Source of the DNA: an uncultured Eubacteriales bacterium | Lineage (GTDB): Bacteria; Bacillota; Clostridia; Oscillospirales; CAG-272 | Direction: 5' to 3' | Assembly (NCBI GenBank): GCA_900321265.1 | Contig: ONVJ01000079.1 | Span: 1-10,056 of the forward strand | Length of the DNA stretch: 10,056 nt | Shown: one piece after another, positions 1-6,076 of the stretch | How positions within the stretch are numbered: position 1 is the stretch's first letter | Layout: each line of letters starts with the position of its first letter | Translations under genes and position numbers: made by a program | The notes under the pieces: model-generated | Databases searched by the model: none | Told to the model about the DNA's origin: nothing | The model's input: only the letters and a program-made list of their open reading frames with translations

Positions 1-332
1 GCGCGGTAGATCAGACCGGAGGCAAGTCCGGCAAGAGTTCCTTTGAGAAGTACCGTGAGAACGGTCCCGAACGGATCTATGGCCAGAAACGCCGCGGCAT
101 CGAATATGAGCACTATAACACTGAAGACGAGTCCCAGAAAAGCCCCCGAGAGCGGCCCGCAGATCGCCGCCCCCACGATAATGGGAACCAGCGCGAGCGT
201 GATCGAGAAGGGACCGAATTTTATGTAACTCGAAAAGTACTGGAGCACCACCACTATAGCGGCAAGGATGCCGGTGAGCACCAGCTTTTGGATCTGTTCT
301 CTTGTCAAAGCCTTTGAGGTCTGATTTTTCAT
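1..332 (-). CDS. ECF transporter S component (substrate-binding membrane subunit), 3' end outside window
   Basis: This is the membrane-embedded substrate-capture subunit of an energy-coupling factor transporter, which would work with a shared EcfT/EcfA module not present here. The 110 visible residues begin MKNQTSKALTREQIQKLV and hold about four hydrophobic segments (roughly residues 16-34, 42-58, 62-80 and 88-108). The pattern IKFGPFS...PIIVGAAICGP and the segment LLKGTLAGLASG match the RibU/ThiT/FolT/PanT-type superfamily, usually 170-200 residues, so perhaps 60-90 residues lie beyond base 1. The substrate (a vitamin or related small molecule) cannot be decided. The start at 332 is the first Met after a GGGAGGA site at 354-348, but the spacing is long (15 bases). 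An in-frame ATG at 356, overlapping that site, is an alternative that lacks its own ribosome binding site. It is transcribed divergently from the isomerase-cysS operon. Confidence 0.85.
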   Translation of the reverse strand, partial: MKNQTSKALTREQIQKLVLTGILAAIVVVLQYFSSYIKFGPFSITLALVPIIVGAAICGPLSGAFLGLVFSVIVLIFDAAAFLAIDPFGTVLTVLLKGTLAGLASGLIYR

Positions 333-346
333 TTTTGTTTTTTTGT

Positions 347-354
347 GTCCTCCC
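347..354 (-). promoter_or_regulatory. Ribosome binding site of the ECF S-component gene
   Basis: The minus strand reads GGGAGGAC here, a strong Shine-Dalgarno match. It lies 15 bases before the ATG at 332, longer than the usual 5-10, across an A-rich stretch. The in-frame ATG at 356-354 overlaps this site and so cannot use it. That favours the start at 332. Confidence 0.6.
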
Positions 355-372
355 ATCTGCAAAAGACTGTGC

Positions 373-398
373 CTTCCCGCCGGACTTCCGGCGGGAAG
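373..398 (-). promoter_or_regulatory. Perfect 11-bp leader hairpin of the ECF S-component mRNA
   Basis: CTTCCCGCCGG and CCGGCGGGAAG form an uninterrupted 11-bp stem around a 4-base loop. If transcription starts near 411, the hairpin lies about 12 bases from the 5' end of a leader of roughly 78 bases. It has no adjacent T-run on either strand, so it is not a normal intrinsic terminator. The 5' arm also reads TCTTCCC (399-393), which can pair with the ribosome binding site GGGAGGA (354-348) with six Watson-Crick pairs and one G-U. A switch between the two pairings is possible but unproven. A simple 5' stabilising stem would look the same. No known riboswitch consensus was recognised. Confidence 0.6.
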
Positions 399-417
399 AA
401 ACAATAAGTTAAATAAT

Positions 418-446
418 ATTATAACTCTTTTATGAAAAAAAATCAA
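418..446 (-). promoter_or_regulatory. Sigma-A-type promoter for the ECF S-component gene
   Basis: On the minus strand a perfect -10 box TATAAT (423-418) is preceded, after a 17-base spacer, by TTGATT (446-441), which matches four of six bases of TTGACA. The predicted transcription start is about 410-411, giving a leader of about 78 bases before the ATG at 332. The surrounding DNA is AT-rich, as expected for a promoter in a GC-rich genome. Confidence 0.6.
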
Positions 447-628
447 GAAAAACCTTCCGGCAGTCAAAAAAAAGTCTGCTTGATCTGCGGGTTATCCGAA
501 ACGCAGATGCCGATCTTTTTCGGTTATTGCCTGAAAAAACATCATTTTATAGAGCATTTCAGGGCAAAAACGGCAGGGTCTCGTGCCTGGAAAAACGTCG
601 CTTTTTTTCGGCAGGCCCCCATTATTTA
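447..628. other. AT-rich divergent intergenic region with several possible stem-loops
   Basis: No convincing gene is seen between the two divergent promoters. The DNA is much more AT-rich than the flanking genes and has many A- and T-runs. Three inverted repeats stand out. ATCTGCG (483-489) pairs with CGCAGAT (502-508). A 10-bp stem with one bulged G is formed by 527-536 with 557-567 (TTGCCTGAAA and its complement). On the minus strand TCTGC can alternatively pair with GCAGA just before a run of eight Ts (473-466), which resembles a weak leftward terminator. CGGCAGG occurs twice (570-576 and 609-615). The region could carry a small RNA or operator sites, or only promoter spacing DNA. Confidence 0.4.
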
Positions 629-657
629 TTGACAACTATACTTTTATTTGATATAAT
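629..657 (+). promoter_or_regulatory. Near-perfect extended -10 sigma-A promoter for the isomerase-cysS operon
   Basis: TTGACA (629-634) and TATAAT (652-657) both match consensus exactly and are separated by the optimal 17 bases. The -10 box is also preceded by TG plus one base (649-651), the extended -10 motif. The start point should be near 664, leaving a leader of about 94 bases before the ATG at 758. This would be a strong constitutive promoter unless a repressor acts on it. No clear operator palindrome overlaps it. Confidence 0.85.
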
Positions 658-691
658 ATTTGCTGATTAAATAGGCGGATTCCGGTTGTTT

Positions 692-745
692 GCCCTGCCG
701 TTCACGGCATGGGCTCCCCGGAAGGCGTCCGCCGGGCTTCGGAGG
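692..745 (+). promoter_or_regulatory. Structured leader before the first isomerase gene, including its ribosome binding site
   Basis: GCCCTGCCG (692-700) pairs with CGGCA and GGGC (705-709, 711-714) around TTCA, with one bulged T. Further on, CTCC (714-717) and CCGG (718-721) can pair with CCGG (732-735) and GGAG (741-744), which would bury the ribosome binding site GGAGG (741-745) in a bulged stem. The two hairpins compete only at base 714. GGAGG lies 12 bases before ATG 758 and decides that start over the upstream in-frame ATG at 686. The leader has no T-box features, although cysS follows in the operon. Confidence 0.45.
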
Positions 746-757
746 TTTTGTCAGATC

Positions 758-1600
758 ATGTACGGCGGTTTCAGGATCACATGTAATCTCAATTTTACCG
801 GCACCTTCCGGGACGGAAGGCAGACGCTCGGCGAGACCTTTGCCAGGCTTTCGGGATGCGGATTTGACGGCGTCGACTTCGACACCGAATGGTTCATCGG
901 CTCCCCCGACTGGAGAGAGAAGGGCGCCGGGGCTGCCGAACTTGCCGCTCTCCACGGTCTCGACGTATCCTTCGGACACCTGCCCTTTCATAACCTCAGA
1001 GGCCCCGACAGCCTGAAGGAATGTATACTAGACGGTATCGAGCTCGCTTCGGTAATCGGAATGAAGCGCGGAGTCGTCCATCCGAAGCACACGCCCGAGC
1101 GCGAGGACGAACTCGACTTCAACTACAGAAAGAATATAGAGTGGTTTTCGCCTCTCGTCGAGAAGGCGGAAAAGTACGGCGTGAAGCTGCTGATCGAGAA
1201 TATGCCGAACTACTACGCCGACGGCAGGATGCGCTACGGGGCGCAGCCCGGGCATATCATCGCGCTGGCGGACGCGCTCGGATGCGGCAACTGCTGGGAC
1301 ACCGGACACGCCAACCTGTCGGAGGTCGATCAGTATCTCGGCATCACCGCCCTGGGCGACCGACTTATGGGACTGCACCTCAACGACAACGTCGGGGGGC
1401 ATATCGACGCCCACCTCATCCCCGGCTTCGGGACCGCCGACTGGGACGGCGTGATGCGCGCCCTGTACGACATCGGCTACAGCGGCACCTTCAATTTCGA
1501 GTGCCGCACGAGGCATCTGCCGAAGGCCGCCTCGGAGTTCGTCGGATACCACCTCATGGCGGTCGCGAGGTCGCTGATAGACCGCGCCTGGAAAAAGTAA
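758..1600 (+). CDS. TIM-barrel sugar phosphate isomerase/epimerase (AP endonuclease 2 / xylose isomerase-like fold)
   Basis: The 280-residue protein belongs to the divalent-metal TIM-barrel superfamily that includes IolE, IolI, sugar epimerases and endonuclease IV. Metal-site and active-site candidates fall at the expected strand ends: H108 in VVHP, E147 in LLIENMP, D181 and H184 in DTGH, H207 and D210 in LHLNDN, H215, and E248 in FECR. The length is normal for the family, and the enzyme should be cytoplasmic. It most likely isomerises, epimerises or dehydrates a sugar or sugar derivative; the substrate is unknown. The start at 758 is chosen because GGAGG lies 12 bases upstream and homology-like sequence begins there; an ATG at 686 would add 24 unlikely residues. 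It is the first gene after the strong promoter and lies 48 bases before cysS. Confidence 0.85.
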   Translation: MYGGFRITCNLNFTGTFRDGRQTLGETFARLSGCGFDGVDFDTEWFIGSPDWREKGAGAAELAALHGLDVSFGHLPFHNLRGPDSLKECILDGIELASVIGMKRGVVHPKHTPEREDELDFNYRKNIEWFSPLVEKAEKYGVKLLIENMPNYYADGRMRYGAQPGHIIALADALGCGNCWDTGHANLSEVDQYLGITALGDRLMGLHLNDNVGGHIDAHLIPGFGTADWDGVMRALYDIGYSGTFNFECRTRHLPKAASEFVGYHLMAVARSLIDRAWKK

Positions 1601-1604
1601 ATAT

Positions 1605-1631
1605 GCGCCGTGTCTCCCGCGGGAGATGCGC
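1605..1631 (+). promoter_or_regulatory. Intercistronic hairpin just before the cysS ribosome binding site
   Basis: TCTCCCGCGGGAGA (1613-1626) is a perfect 14-base palindrome. It is flanked by GCGC on each side (1605-1608 and 1628-1631), which can extend the hairpin across a small internal loop. It ends four bases before GAAAGGA (1635-1641) and has no T-run, so it is not a terminator. It may affect mRNA processing, stability or cysS translation. Confidence 0.5.
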
Positions 1632-1648
1632 GACGAAAGGAACCCTAA

Positions 1649-3133
1649 ATGTCACTTTATCTTTATAATTCGCTCAGTCATAAAAAAGAAGAGTTCGTAC
1701 CGAACGAGCCGGGAAAGGTGAAGATCTACACCTGCGGCCCGACCGTCTACCACTACGCCCACATCGGCAACCTCCGCACATACATGATGGAGGATATCCT
1801 CGACAGGTATCTCCGCTACCTGGGATACGACGTCAACCGCGTGATGAACATCACCGACGTCGGTCACCTGACGTCCGACGGCGATACCGGCGAGGACAAG
1901 ATGCTCAAAGGCGCGAAGAGAGAGCACAAGACGGTCATGGAGATCGCCGCCTTCTTCACCGCCGCCTTCTTTGCCGACTGCAAAAAGCTGAATATCCGCA
2001 TCCCCGAGACGGTCCAGCCGGCGACCGGATGCATAGACGATTTCATCCGCGTCATCTCCGCGCTGCTTGAAAAGGGTTATGCCTACGAGGCGGGCGGAAA
2101 CATCTATTTCGACACGTCAAAGCTCGATAAATACTACGTCTTCCACGGCTTTGCCGAGGAGGACCTCGAGGTCGGCGTCAGAGAGGGCGTCGAGGCCGAC
2201 GAGAACAAGCGCAACCGCGCCGATTTCGTCCTCTGGTTCACCAAATCAAAGTTCGAGGACCAGGAGCTCAAGTGGGAGAGCCCCTGGGGCACCGGCTACC
2301 CGGGCTGGCACATCGAATGCTCCTGCATAGCGATGAAGTATCTCGGGGAGAGGCTCGACATCCACTGCGGAGGCATCGACAACGCATTTCCGCACCACAC
2401 TAACGAGATCGCCCAGAGCGAGGCCTATCTCGGCCACTTATGGTGCAACTGGTGGATGCACGTCCACCATCTCAACACGACGTCGGGCAAGATGAGCAAG
2501 TCGTCGGGAGAGTTCCTCACCGTCTCGCTGCTCGAGTCGAAGGGCTACGACCCGCTCGCCTACCGCTTCTTCTGCCTCCAGTCGCACTACCGCAAGAATC
2601 TCGTCTTCAGCTATGAAAACCTCGACAACGCCTCGGCTTCCTACAGAAAGCTGGTGTTGAGGGTCGCCGCTCTCCTCCGCGAGGCGGGAGCGTCTGCCGA
2701 TAAGGAGCCCGACGCCGAAGCGCTGGCCGCACTGAAGAAGCGCTTCACCGACGCTCTCGACAACGATCTCAACACCTCTCTTGCCGTTACCGCGCTCTAC
2801 GACGCCCTGAAATCCCCGGCGTCTCCCGCGACGAGGCTGGCCGCCGTCAGGGATTTCGACACCGTGCTCAAGCTCGGACTCGAAGAGAAGGCAGCGGCGC
2901 AGATCGCCGATGAGGCCGAAAAGGAGAAGGCCGCCGCTGCGTCGGGAGCCGGACAGAGCTTTTCCGACGATCCTGCGGTCAGATCGATAGAGGAGAGGAT
3001 AGCCGCCCGCGCCGCTGCCAAAAAGGCGAAGAACTGGGCCGAGGCCGACCGCATCAGGGCAGAGCTCCTCGCCGAGGGGATAGTCCTCACTGACACTCCC
3101 GCCGGGACGCAGTGGTCGAGGAAAGAGAGCTGA
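1649..3133 (+). CDS. cysS: Cysteine--tRNA ligase (CysRS)
   Basis: A class I aminoacyl-tRNA synthetase that activates cysteine with ATP and charges tRNA-Cys in the cytoplasm. The 494 residues carry the HIGH-type motif HIGN (38-41) and KMSKS (281-285). The expected zinc ligands of the family are present: C29 in TCGPT, C224 in HIEC, and H249 and E253 in HHTNE. The C-terminal anticodon-side region ends with the typical motif NWAEADRIRAELLAEGI (462-478). The motif IHCGGID (238-244) places it with a bacterial CysRS branch that differs from E. coli (IHGGGSD). A lysine-, alanine- and glutamate-rich insert (about 412-440) makes it slightly longer than usual. The ribosome binding site AAGGA (1637-1641) is seven bases before the ATG. 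The gene is probably co-transcribed with the isomerase. No T-box leader is present. Confidence 0.97.
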   Translation: MSLYLYNSLSHKKEEFVPNEPGKVKIYTCGPTVYHYAHIGNLRTYMMEDILDRYLRYLGYDVNRVMNITDVGHLTSDGDTGEDKMLKGAKREHKTVMEIAAFFTAAFFADCKKLNIRIPETVQPATGCIDDFIRVISALLEKGYAYEAGGNIYFDTSKLDKYYVFHGFAEEDLEVGVREGVEADENKRNRADFVLWFTKSKFEDQELKWESPWGTGYPGWHIECSCIAMKYLGERLDIHCGGIDNAFPHHTNEIAQSEAYLGHLWCNWWMHVHHLNTTSGKMSKSSGEFLTVSLLESKGYDPLAYRFFCLQSHYRKNLVFSYENLDNASASYRKLVLRVAALLREAGASADKEPDAEALAALKKRFTDALDNDLNTSLAVTALYDALKSPASPATRLAAVRDFDTVLKLGLEEKAAAQIADEAEKEKAAAASGAGQSFSDDPAVRSIEERIAARAAAKKAKNWAEADRIRAELLAEGIVLTDTPAGTQWSRKES

Positions 3134-3142
3134 CGCCTGACT

Positions 3143-3724
3143 ATGAAAAAGCTGTTTGAAAAATACCGCGAGATAATCGTCTACATACTCGTCGGCCTCA
3201 TGGCGACCGTCATATCCTACGGCATCAGGCTCGCGATGATCTACGGCGGAGCGGCGATCCTCTCGATTGACCTCGCGTCTGAAGAGGCCGCCGAGGCCGC
3301 GAGAGCCTCTGCCCTGAGGACGGTCTCTACTGTGACCGGCTCGGCATGCGCGATCGTCGCCACCTTCTGGCCGAACAAGATCTGGGTATTTCGCAACTAC
3401 GAAAAGGAAAGATCGGCCGTCTGGGCCCAGTTCGGGAAGTTCGTAGGATCGAGGATCTTCTCATTTATGCTTGAGCTGGGGATCGCCGTCGGTCTGCCGC
3501 TGCTGCTCACCCGCATGGGATACAGGACATTTCATTTTATCATCGACGTCGACGCCGACAAGATGACGACGGCGATATCGATAGTATTCATCACGGTTCT
3601 CAACTACATTCTGAGCAAACTGCTCGTGTTCAGAAAGAAAAAGAGCGCGCCATCCTCCGCGGAGACCGCGGAAGACGCCGGACAGCCGTCGGGAGAGGCA
3701 GACCGTCCGGAAGACGGCGTCTGA
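3143..3724 (+). CDS. GtrA-family small multi-pass membrane protein
   Basis: This 193-residue protein has four hydrophobic segments (about 11-36, 60-82, 100-124 and 142-164), the topology of the GtrA/DPMS family. Members move lipid-linked sugars across the membrane or assist glycosyltransferases that modify the cell envelope. Two internal copies of the family signature are visible: FWPNKIWVFRN (75-85) after the second segment and LNYILSKLLVFRKK (153-166) after the fourth. A hydrophilic Ser/Glu/Asp-rich tail (about 168-193) follows and is probably cytoplasmic. The gene begins only nine bases after the cysS stop. Its only ribosome binding site candidate, GAGGAAAGAG (3118-3127), lies inside cysS about 15 bases upstream, so translation may be coupled to cysS. 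No glycosyltransferase gene is adjacent, so its partner is unknown. Confidence 0.85.
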   Translation: MKKLFEKYREIIVYILVGLMATVISYGIRLAMIYGGAAILSIDLASEEAAEAARASALRTVSTVTGSACAIVATFWPNKIWVFRNYEKERSAVWAQFGKFVGSRIFSFMLELGIAVGLPLLLTRMGYRTFHFIIDVDADKMTTAISIVFITVLNYILSKLLVFRKKKSAPSSAETAEDAGQPSGEADRPEDGV

Positions 3725-3757
3725 TCCCCGGCGCGGCAGCCAAATCAGCATTTTTTT
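3721..3757 (+). terminator. Weak candidate intrinsic terminator after the GtrA gene
   Basis: CTGAT (3721-3725) pairs with ATCAG (3744-3748) and GGC (3730-3732) with GCC (3739-3741), followed two bases later by seven Ts (3751-3757). The stem is short and has a CCCC/AA internal loop, so termination would be partial at best. A second, bulged hairpin (3699-3723) just upstream competes for part of the same bases. No promoter is visible between here and the next gene, so some read-through is needed to express it. Confidence 0.35.
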
Positions 3758-3776
3758 GAAAGGACGATAAAAAACC

Positions 3777-4595
3777 ATGAAGAAATTCCCGATTGGAATC
3801 CAGGTCTATTCGGTCAGAAAAGAAGCTTCCGAGGACTTTGCCGGGACTCTTTCGAAGATCAGAGACTTCGGCTACGACGGAGTCGAGTTCGCCGGCCTTT
3901 ACGGAAACACCCCTGCTGAGGTCCGTTCGCTCTGCGAGAAATACTCGCTGAATCCCATCTCGGCCCACGTGCCCTATGTCGACATGCTGAAGGACCCGGC
4001 CGGAGTGCTGGCGCAGTACGCCGAGATAGGCTGCAGATATGTTGCCGTTCCCTATCTCACCCCAGAGCACCGTCCGGGGACTCCGAACTTTGAGTTTGTC
4101 GTTGAGTTCATCGGCATTATAGCCAAGGCGGCGAAAAAGGCCGGGATCCAGCTGCTCTATCACAACCATGATTTCGAATTCATGAAGCTTGGCGGTAAAT
4201 ACGCCCTTGACATCCTCTATGAGACGATCCCGGAGGATCTTCTGAAGACCGAGCTCGACACCTGCTGGGTGAACGTCGGCGGCGAGGATCCCTCGAAATA
4301 TCTCCTCAAATACTCGGGACGCGCGCCCGTCGTGCATCTCAAGGACTTCTTCGGACAGAAGAGCGAGAATATGTACGAGCTCATCGGCATCGAGAACAAG
4401 GCACCGAAGCGGCCCGACGGATTTGAGTTCCGCCCGGTCGGAAGCGGTCTGCAGGACATGCCCTCGATCGTCGCCGCTGCCGAGAAGGCGGGCTCAGAAT
4501 GGCTCGTCGTCGAGCAGGACAACCCGTCGATGGGACTGACGCCGATCGAGTGCGCAAAGAAGAGCATAGATTACCTGAGATCGATCGGACAGTGA
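3777..4595 (+). CDS. TIM-barrel sugar phosphate isomerase/epimerase, second copy
   Basis: The 272-residue protein has the same metal-dependent TIM-barrel superfamily fold as the first gene of the operon but is clearly a different subfamily. It opens with IGIQVYSVRKE, typical of IolE/IolI-like and 3-keto-sugar-associated isomerases. Candidate active-site residues are E37 in GVEFAG, H64 in SAHVP, the cluster H129-N130-H131 with E134 in YHNHDFEF, D161 in LDTCW, H187 in VVHLKD, R219 and E246 in VVEQD. The substrate is unknown. GAAAGGA (3758-3764) lies 12 bases before the ATG. The gap after the GtrA gene is 52 bases, and the stop codon overlaps the GTG start of the downstream lipoprotein, which implies coupled expression. 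Dehydratase or lyase chemistry is equally possible. Confidence 0.85.
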   Translation: MKKFPIGIQVYSVRKEASEDFAGTLSKIRDFGYDGVEFAGLYGNTPAEVRSLCEKYSLNPISAHVPYVDMLKDPAGVLAQYAEIGCRYVAVPYLTPEHRPGTPNFEFVVEFIGIIAKAAKKAGIQLLYHNHDFEFMKLGGKYALDILYETIPEDLLKTELDTCWVNVGGEDPSKYLLKYSGRAPVVHLKDFFGQKSENMYELIGIENKAPKRPDGFEFRPVGSGLQDMPSIVAAAEKAGSEWLVVEQDNPSMGLTPIECAKKSIDYLRSIGQ

Positions 4596-6022
4596 CGCAC
4601 ACAAGCAGGAGCCCCGGCTCTGCCCAGGCGCTCCGCCGGAAGGCGGCGAAACCGATCTGCGCCTTTGCTCTGGCACTCATCTTCTGTTTCTGCTTTGCGG
4701 GTTGCGCGGGGGGAAGCGGCGGAGAGAGAGGGACGACAGAGGTCACAGAGGAAGTCCCGGCCGGGATCGCGGTCACGGGTGCCGACGGTTACTCGCTCCT
4801 TGTAAGGTCTGAAAACGCCACCGAAATGACGCTGTCCTCTTTTTCGACCGTCTTCCGCGCGCTTGCGTCGCATGACGCCGGCATTACTGCCTCCGACGAC
4901 TTCGATCTGAAGCGTCCCTCAGAAGAAGAGCGCGAGAAGATCCTTTCAAGACGGGAGATACTGATCGGTTCGACCAACCGTCCGGAATCCTCCGCCACGC
5001 TTGAGGGGCTCGCCCCGCGGGATTGGACGATAGCGATTTCCGGAACGAAACTCGTGATTGCCGGAGGCAGCGAGTGGGCGCTCAGAGACGCCTGCGCGGC
5101 CTTTGCCGCCGGGCTTTCGGAGAAGGAGGGGATCATGTACTATTCGGGACCCGGAGAGGGCAGGACAGATACCTCTTACAGGATAATCACGACAGACCAG
5201 AAGACCTCGAGAGTCGAGGTCTACGACATACCCGACTGCGGACGTATCGGCGATGCCGTCTGGTCGATGACCTACTCCGAGTACAACATCGCCGACGCGA
5301 GAGCCAGACTTTACGAGGGCAGGACGGTGATCCTGGCTGCCTACGGAGCGTCGTCGGCGTCGATCGTCGACTATGAGACGAAGAAGACGGTATGGCGGAC
5401 GGGCTATGCCGCCGACAACCCCCATGCCTGCGAGCTCATCCCCTGCGGAGGCGGATACGCCGTCGGAGTGGCCAGCAGCAGCGGGAACGAGGTGAGGTTC
5501 TTCCGCATCGACGATTCGGTCGAATTTACGCCGGTCTCCTTCGAGGACGCCCACGGCCTGCTCTGGGATCCCGAACTCGGAGGCGTATGGTGTCTCGGCG
5601 GGAGCGAGCTCGCTCTGTTCGACGTTGAGCTTACCGGTTCGGGGGTAGCCGTCACCGAAAGGGAAGGATACAGAAAGAAGCTTCCGACCCTGTACGGTCA
5701 CGAGCTTCAGCCGATGCCGGGCGACACCGACAGCCTTCTCCTGTCTACCGGATCGTCGGTCTATGTATATTCCAAGTCCACCGGCGTTTTCTCCGGAGGA
5801 GAGGGGGCCTCGGCGCTTCCCGGATCCGCCCGGCGGGAAAACGTCAAAGGCATCGGGCTGTTCCCCGACGGGAGCGCGATCCTTTCGGTGCCCGACGGAG
5901 CCTTCAAATCCTGGACGACGGCATCGCTCATCTTCATCGCAGAGGGAAGGTATACGCTCACCCTGAATATCGCGGGAAGCGGATTTTACAAGGCACGGCC
6001 CTTCTCGACAGACTACAACTGA
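4592..6022 (+). CDS. Lipoprotein with C-terminal beta-propeller, DUF6528-like
   Basis: The 476-residue protein starts with a basic segment, a hydrophobic stretch (about 22-36) and the lipobox FAGC with lipidated Cys38, so it should be anchored on the outer face of the membrane. Residues about 65-175 resemble the small N-terminal accessory domain of some glycoside hydrolases (EILIGSTNRPES, then LVIAGGSEWALRDA). Residues about 198-476 look like a beta-propeller. TTDQKTSRVEVYD opens it, and the phrases PHACELIP, AHGLLWDP, GHELQPMP and VKGIGLFP recur every 43-49 residues. I recall this arrangement from DUF6528 proteins, but the match is from memory. No hydrolase catalytic pair is obvious, so a carbohydrate-binding or lyase-like role is possible. 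The GTG start overlaps the previous stop (GTGA). No ATG lies between that overlap and the signal peptide, and an ATG at 4499 would run far into the isomerase gene. Confidence 0.75.
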   Translation: MTHTSRSPGSAQALRRKAAKPICAFALALIFCFCFAGCAGGSGGERGTTEVTEEVPAGIAVTGADGYSLLVRSENATEMTLSSFSTVFRALASHDAGITASDDFDLKRPSEEEREKILSRREILIGSTNRPESSATLEGLAPRDWTIAISGTKLVIAGGSEWALRDACAAFAAGLSEKEGIMYYSGPGEGRTDTSYRIITTDQKTSRVEVYDIPDCGRIGDAVWSMTYSEYNIADARARLYEGRTVILAAYGASSASIVDYETKKTVWRTGYAADNPHACELIPCGGGYAVGVASSSGNEVRFFRIDDSVEFTPVSFEDAHGLLWDPELGGVWCLGGSELALFDVELTGSGVAVTEREGYRKKLPTLYGHELQPMPGDTDSLLLSTGSSVYVYSKSTGVFSGGEGASALPGSARRENVKGIGLFPDGSAILSVPDGAFKSWTTASLIFIAEGRYTLTLNIAGSGFYKARPFSTDYN

Positions 6023-6076
6023 CAGCGTTTTCTGCTTGCAGATCAACAAACAAAAAAATAAAAGGAGATCAAATTC

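Noticed and set aside
432..632. 66-codon open frame with a CxxC pair
   Set aside because: It has no ribosome binding site, its start lies inside the minus-strand promoter, and it runs through AT-rich intergenic DNA up to the next promoter.
664..757. Riboswitch or T-box in the operon leader
   Set aside because: It is too short for a T-box, and no specifier or antiterminator bulge pattern was seen. Only simple hairpins are present.
1021..1668. 215-codon open frame overlapping the first isomerase
   Set aside because: It is Arg-rich shadow translation of a supported gene and has no ribosome binding site.
3630..4337. 235-codon minus-strand frame over the GtrA gene end and the second isomerase
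   Set aside because: It is a mirror frame of real genes with no start signal or family resemblance.
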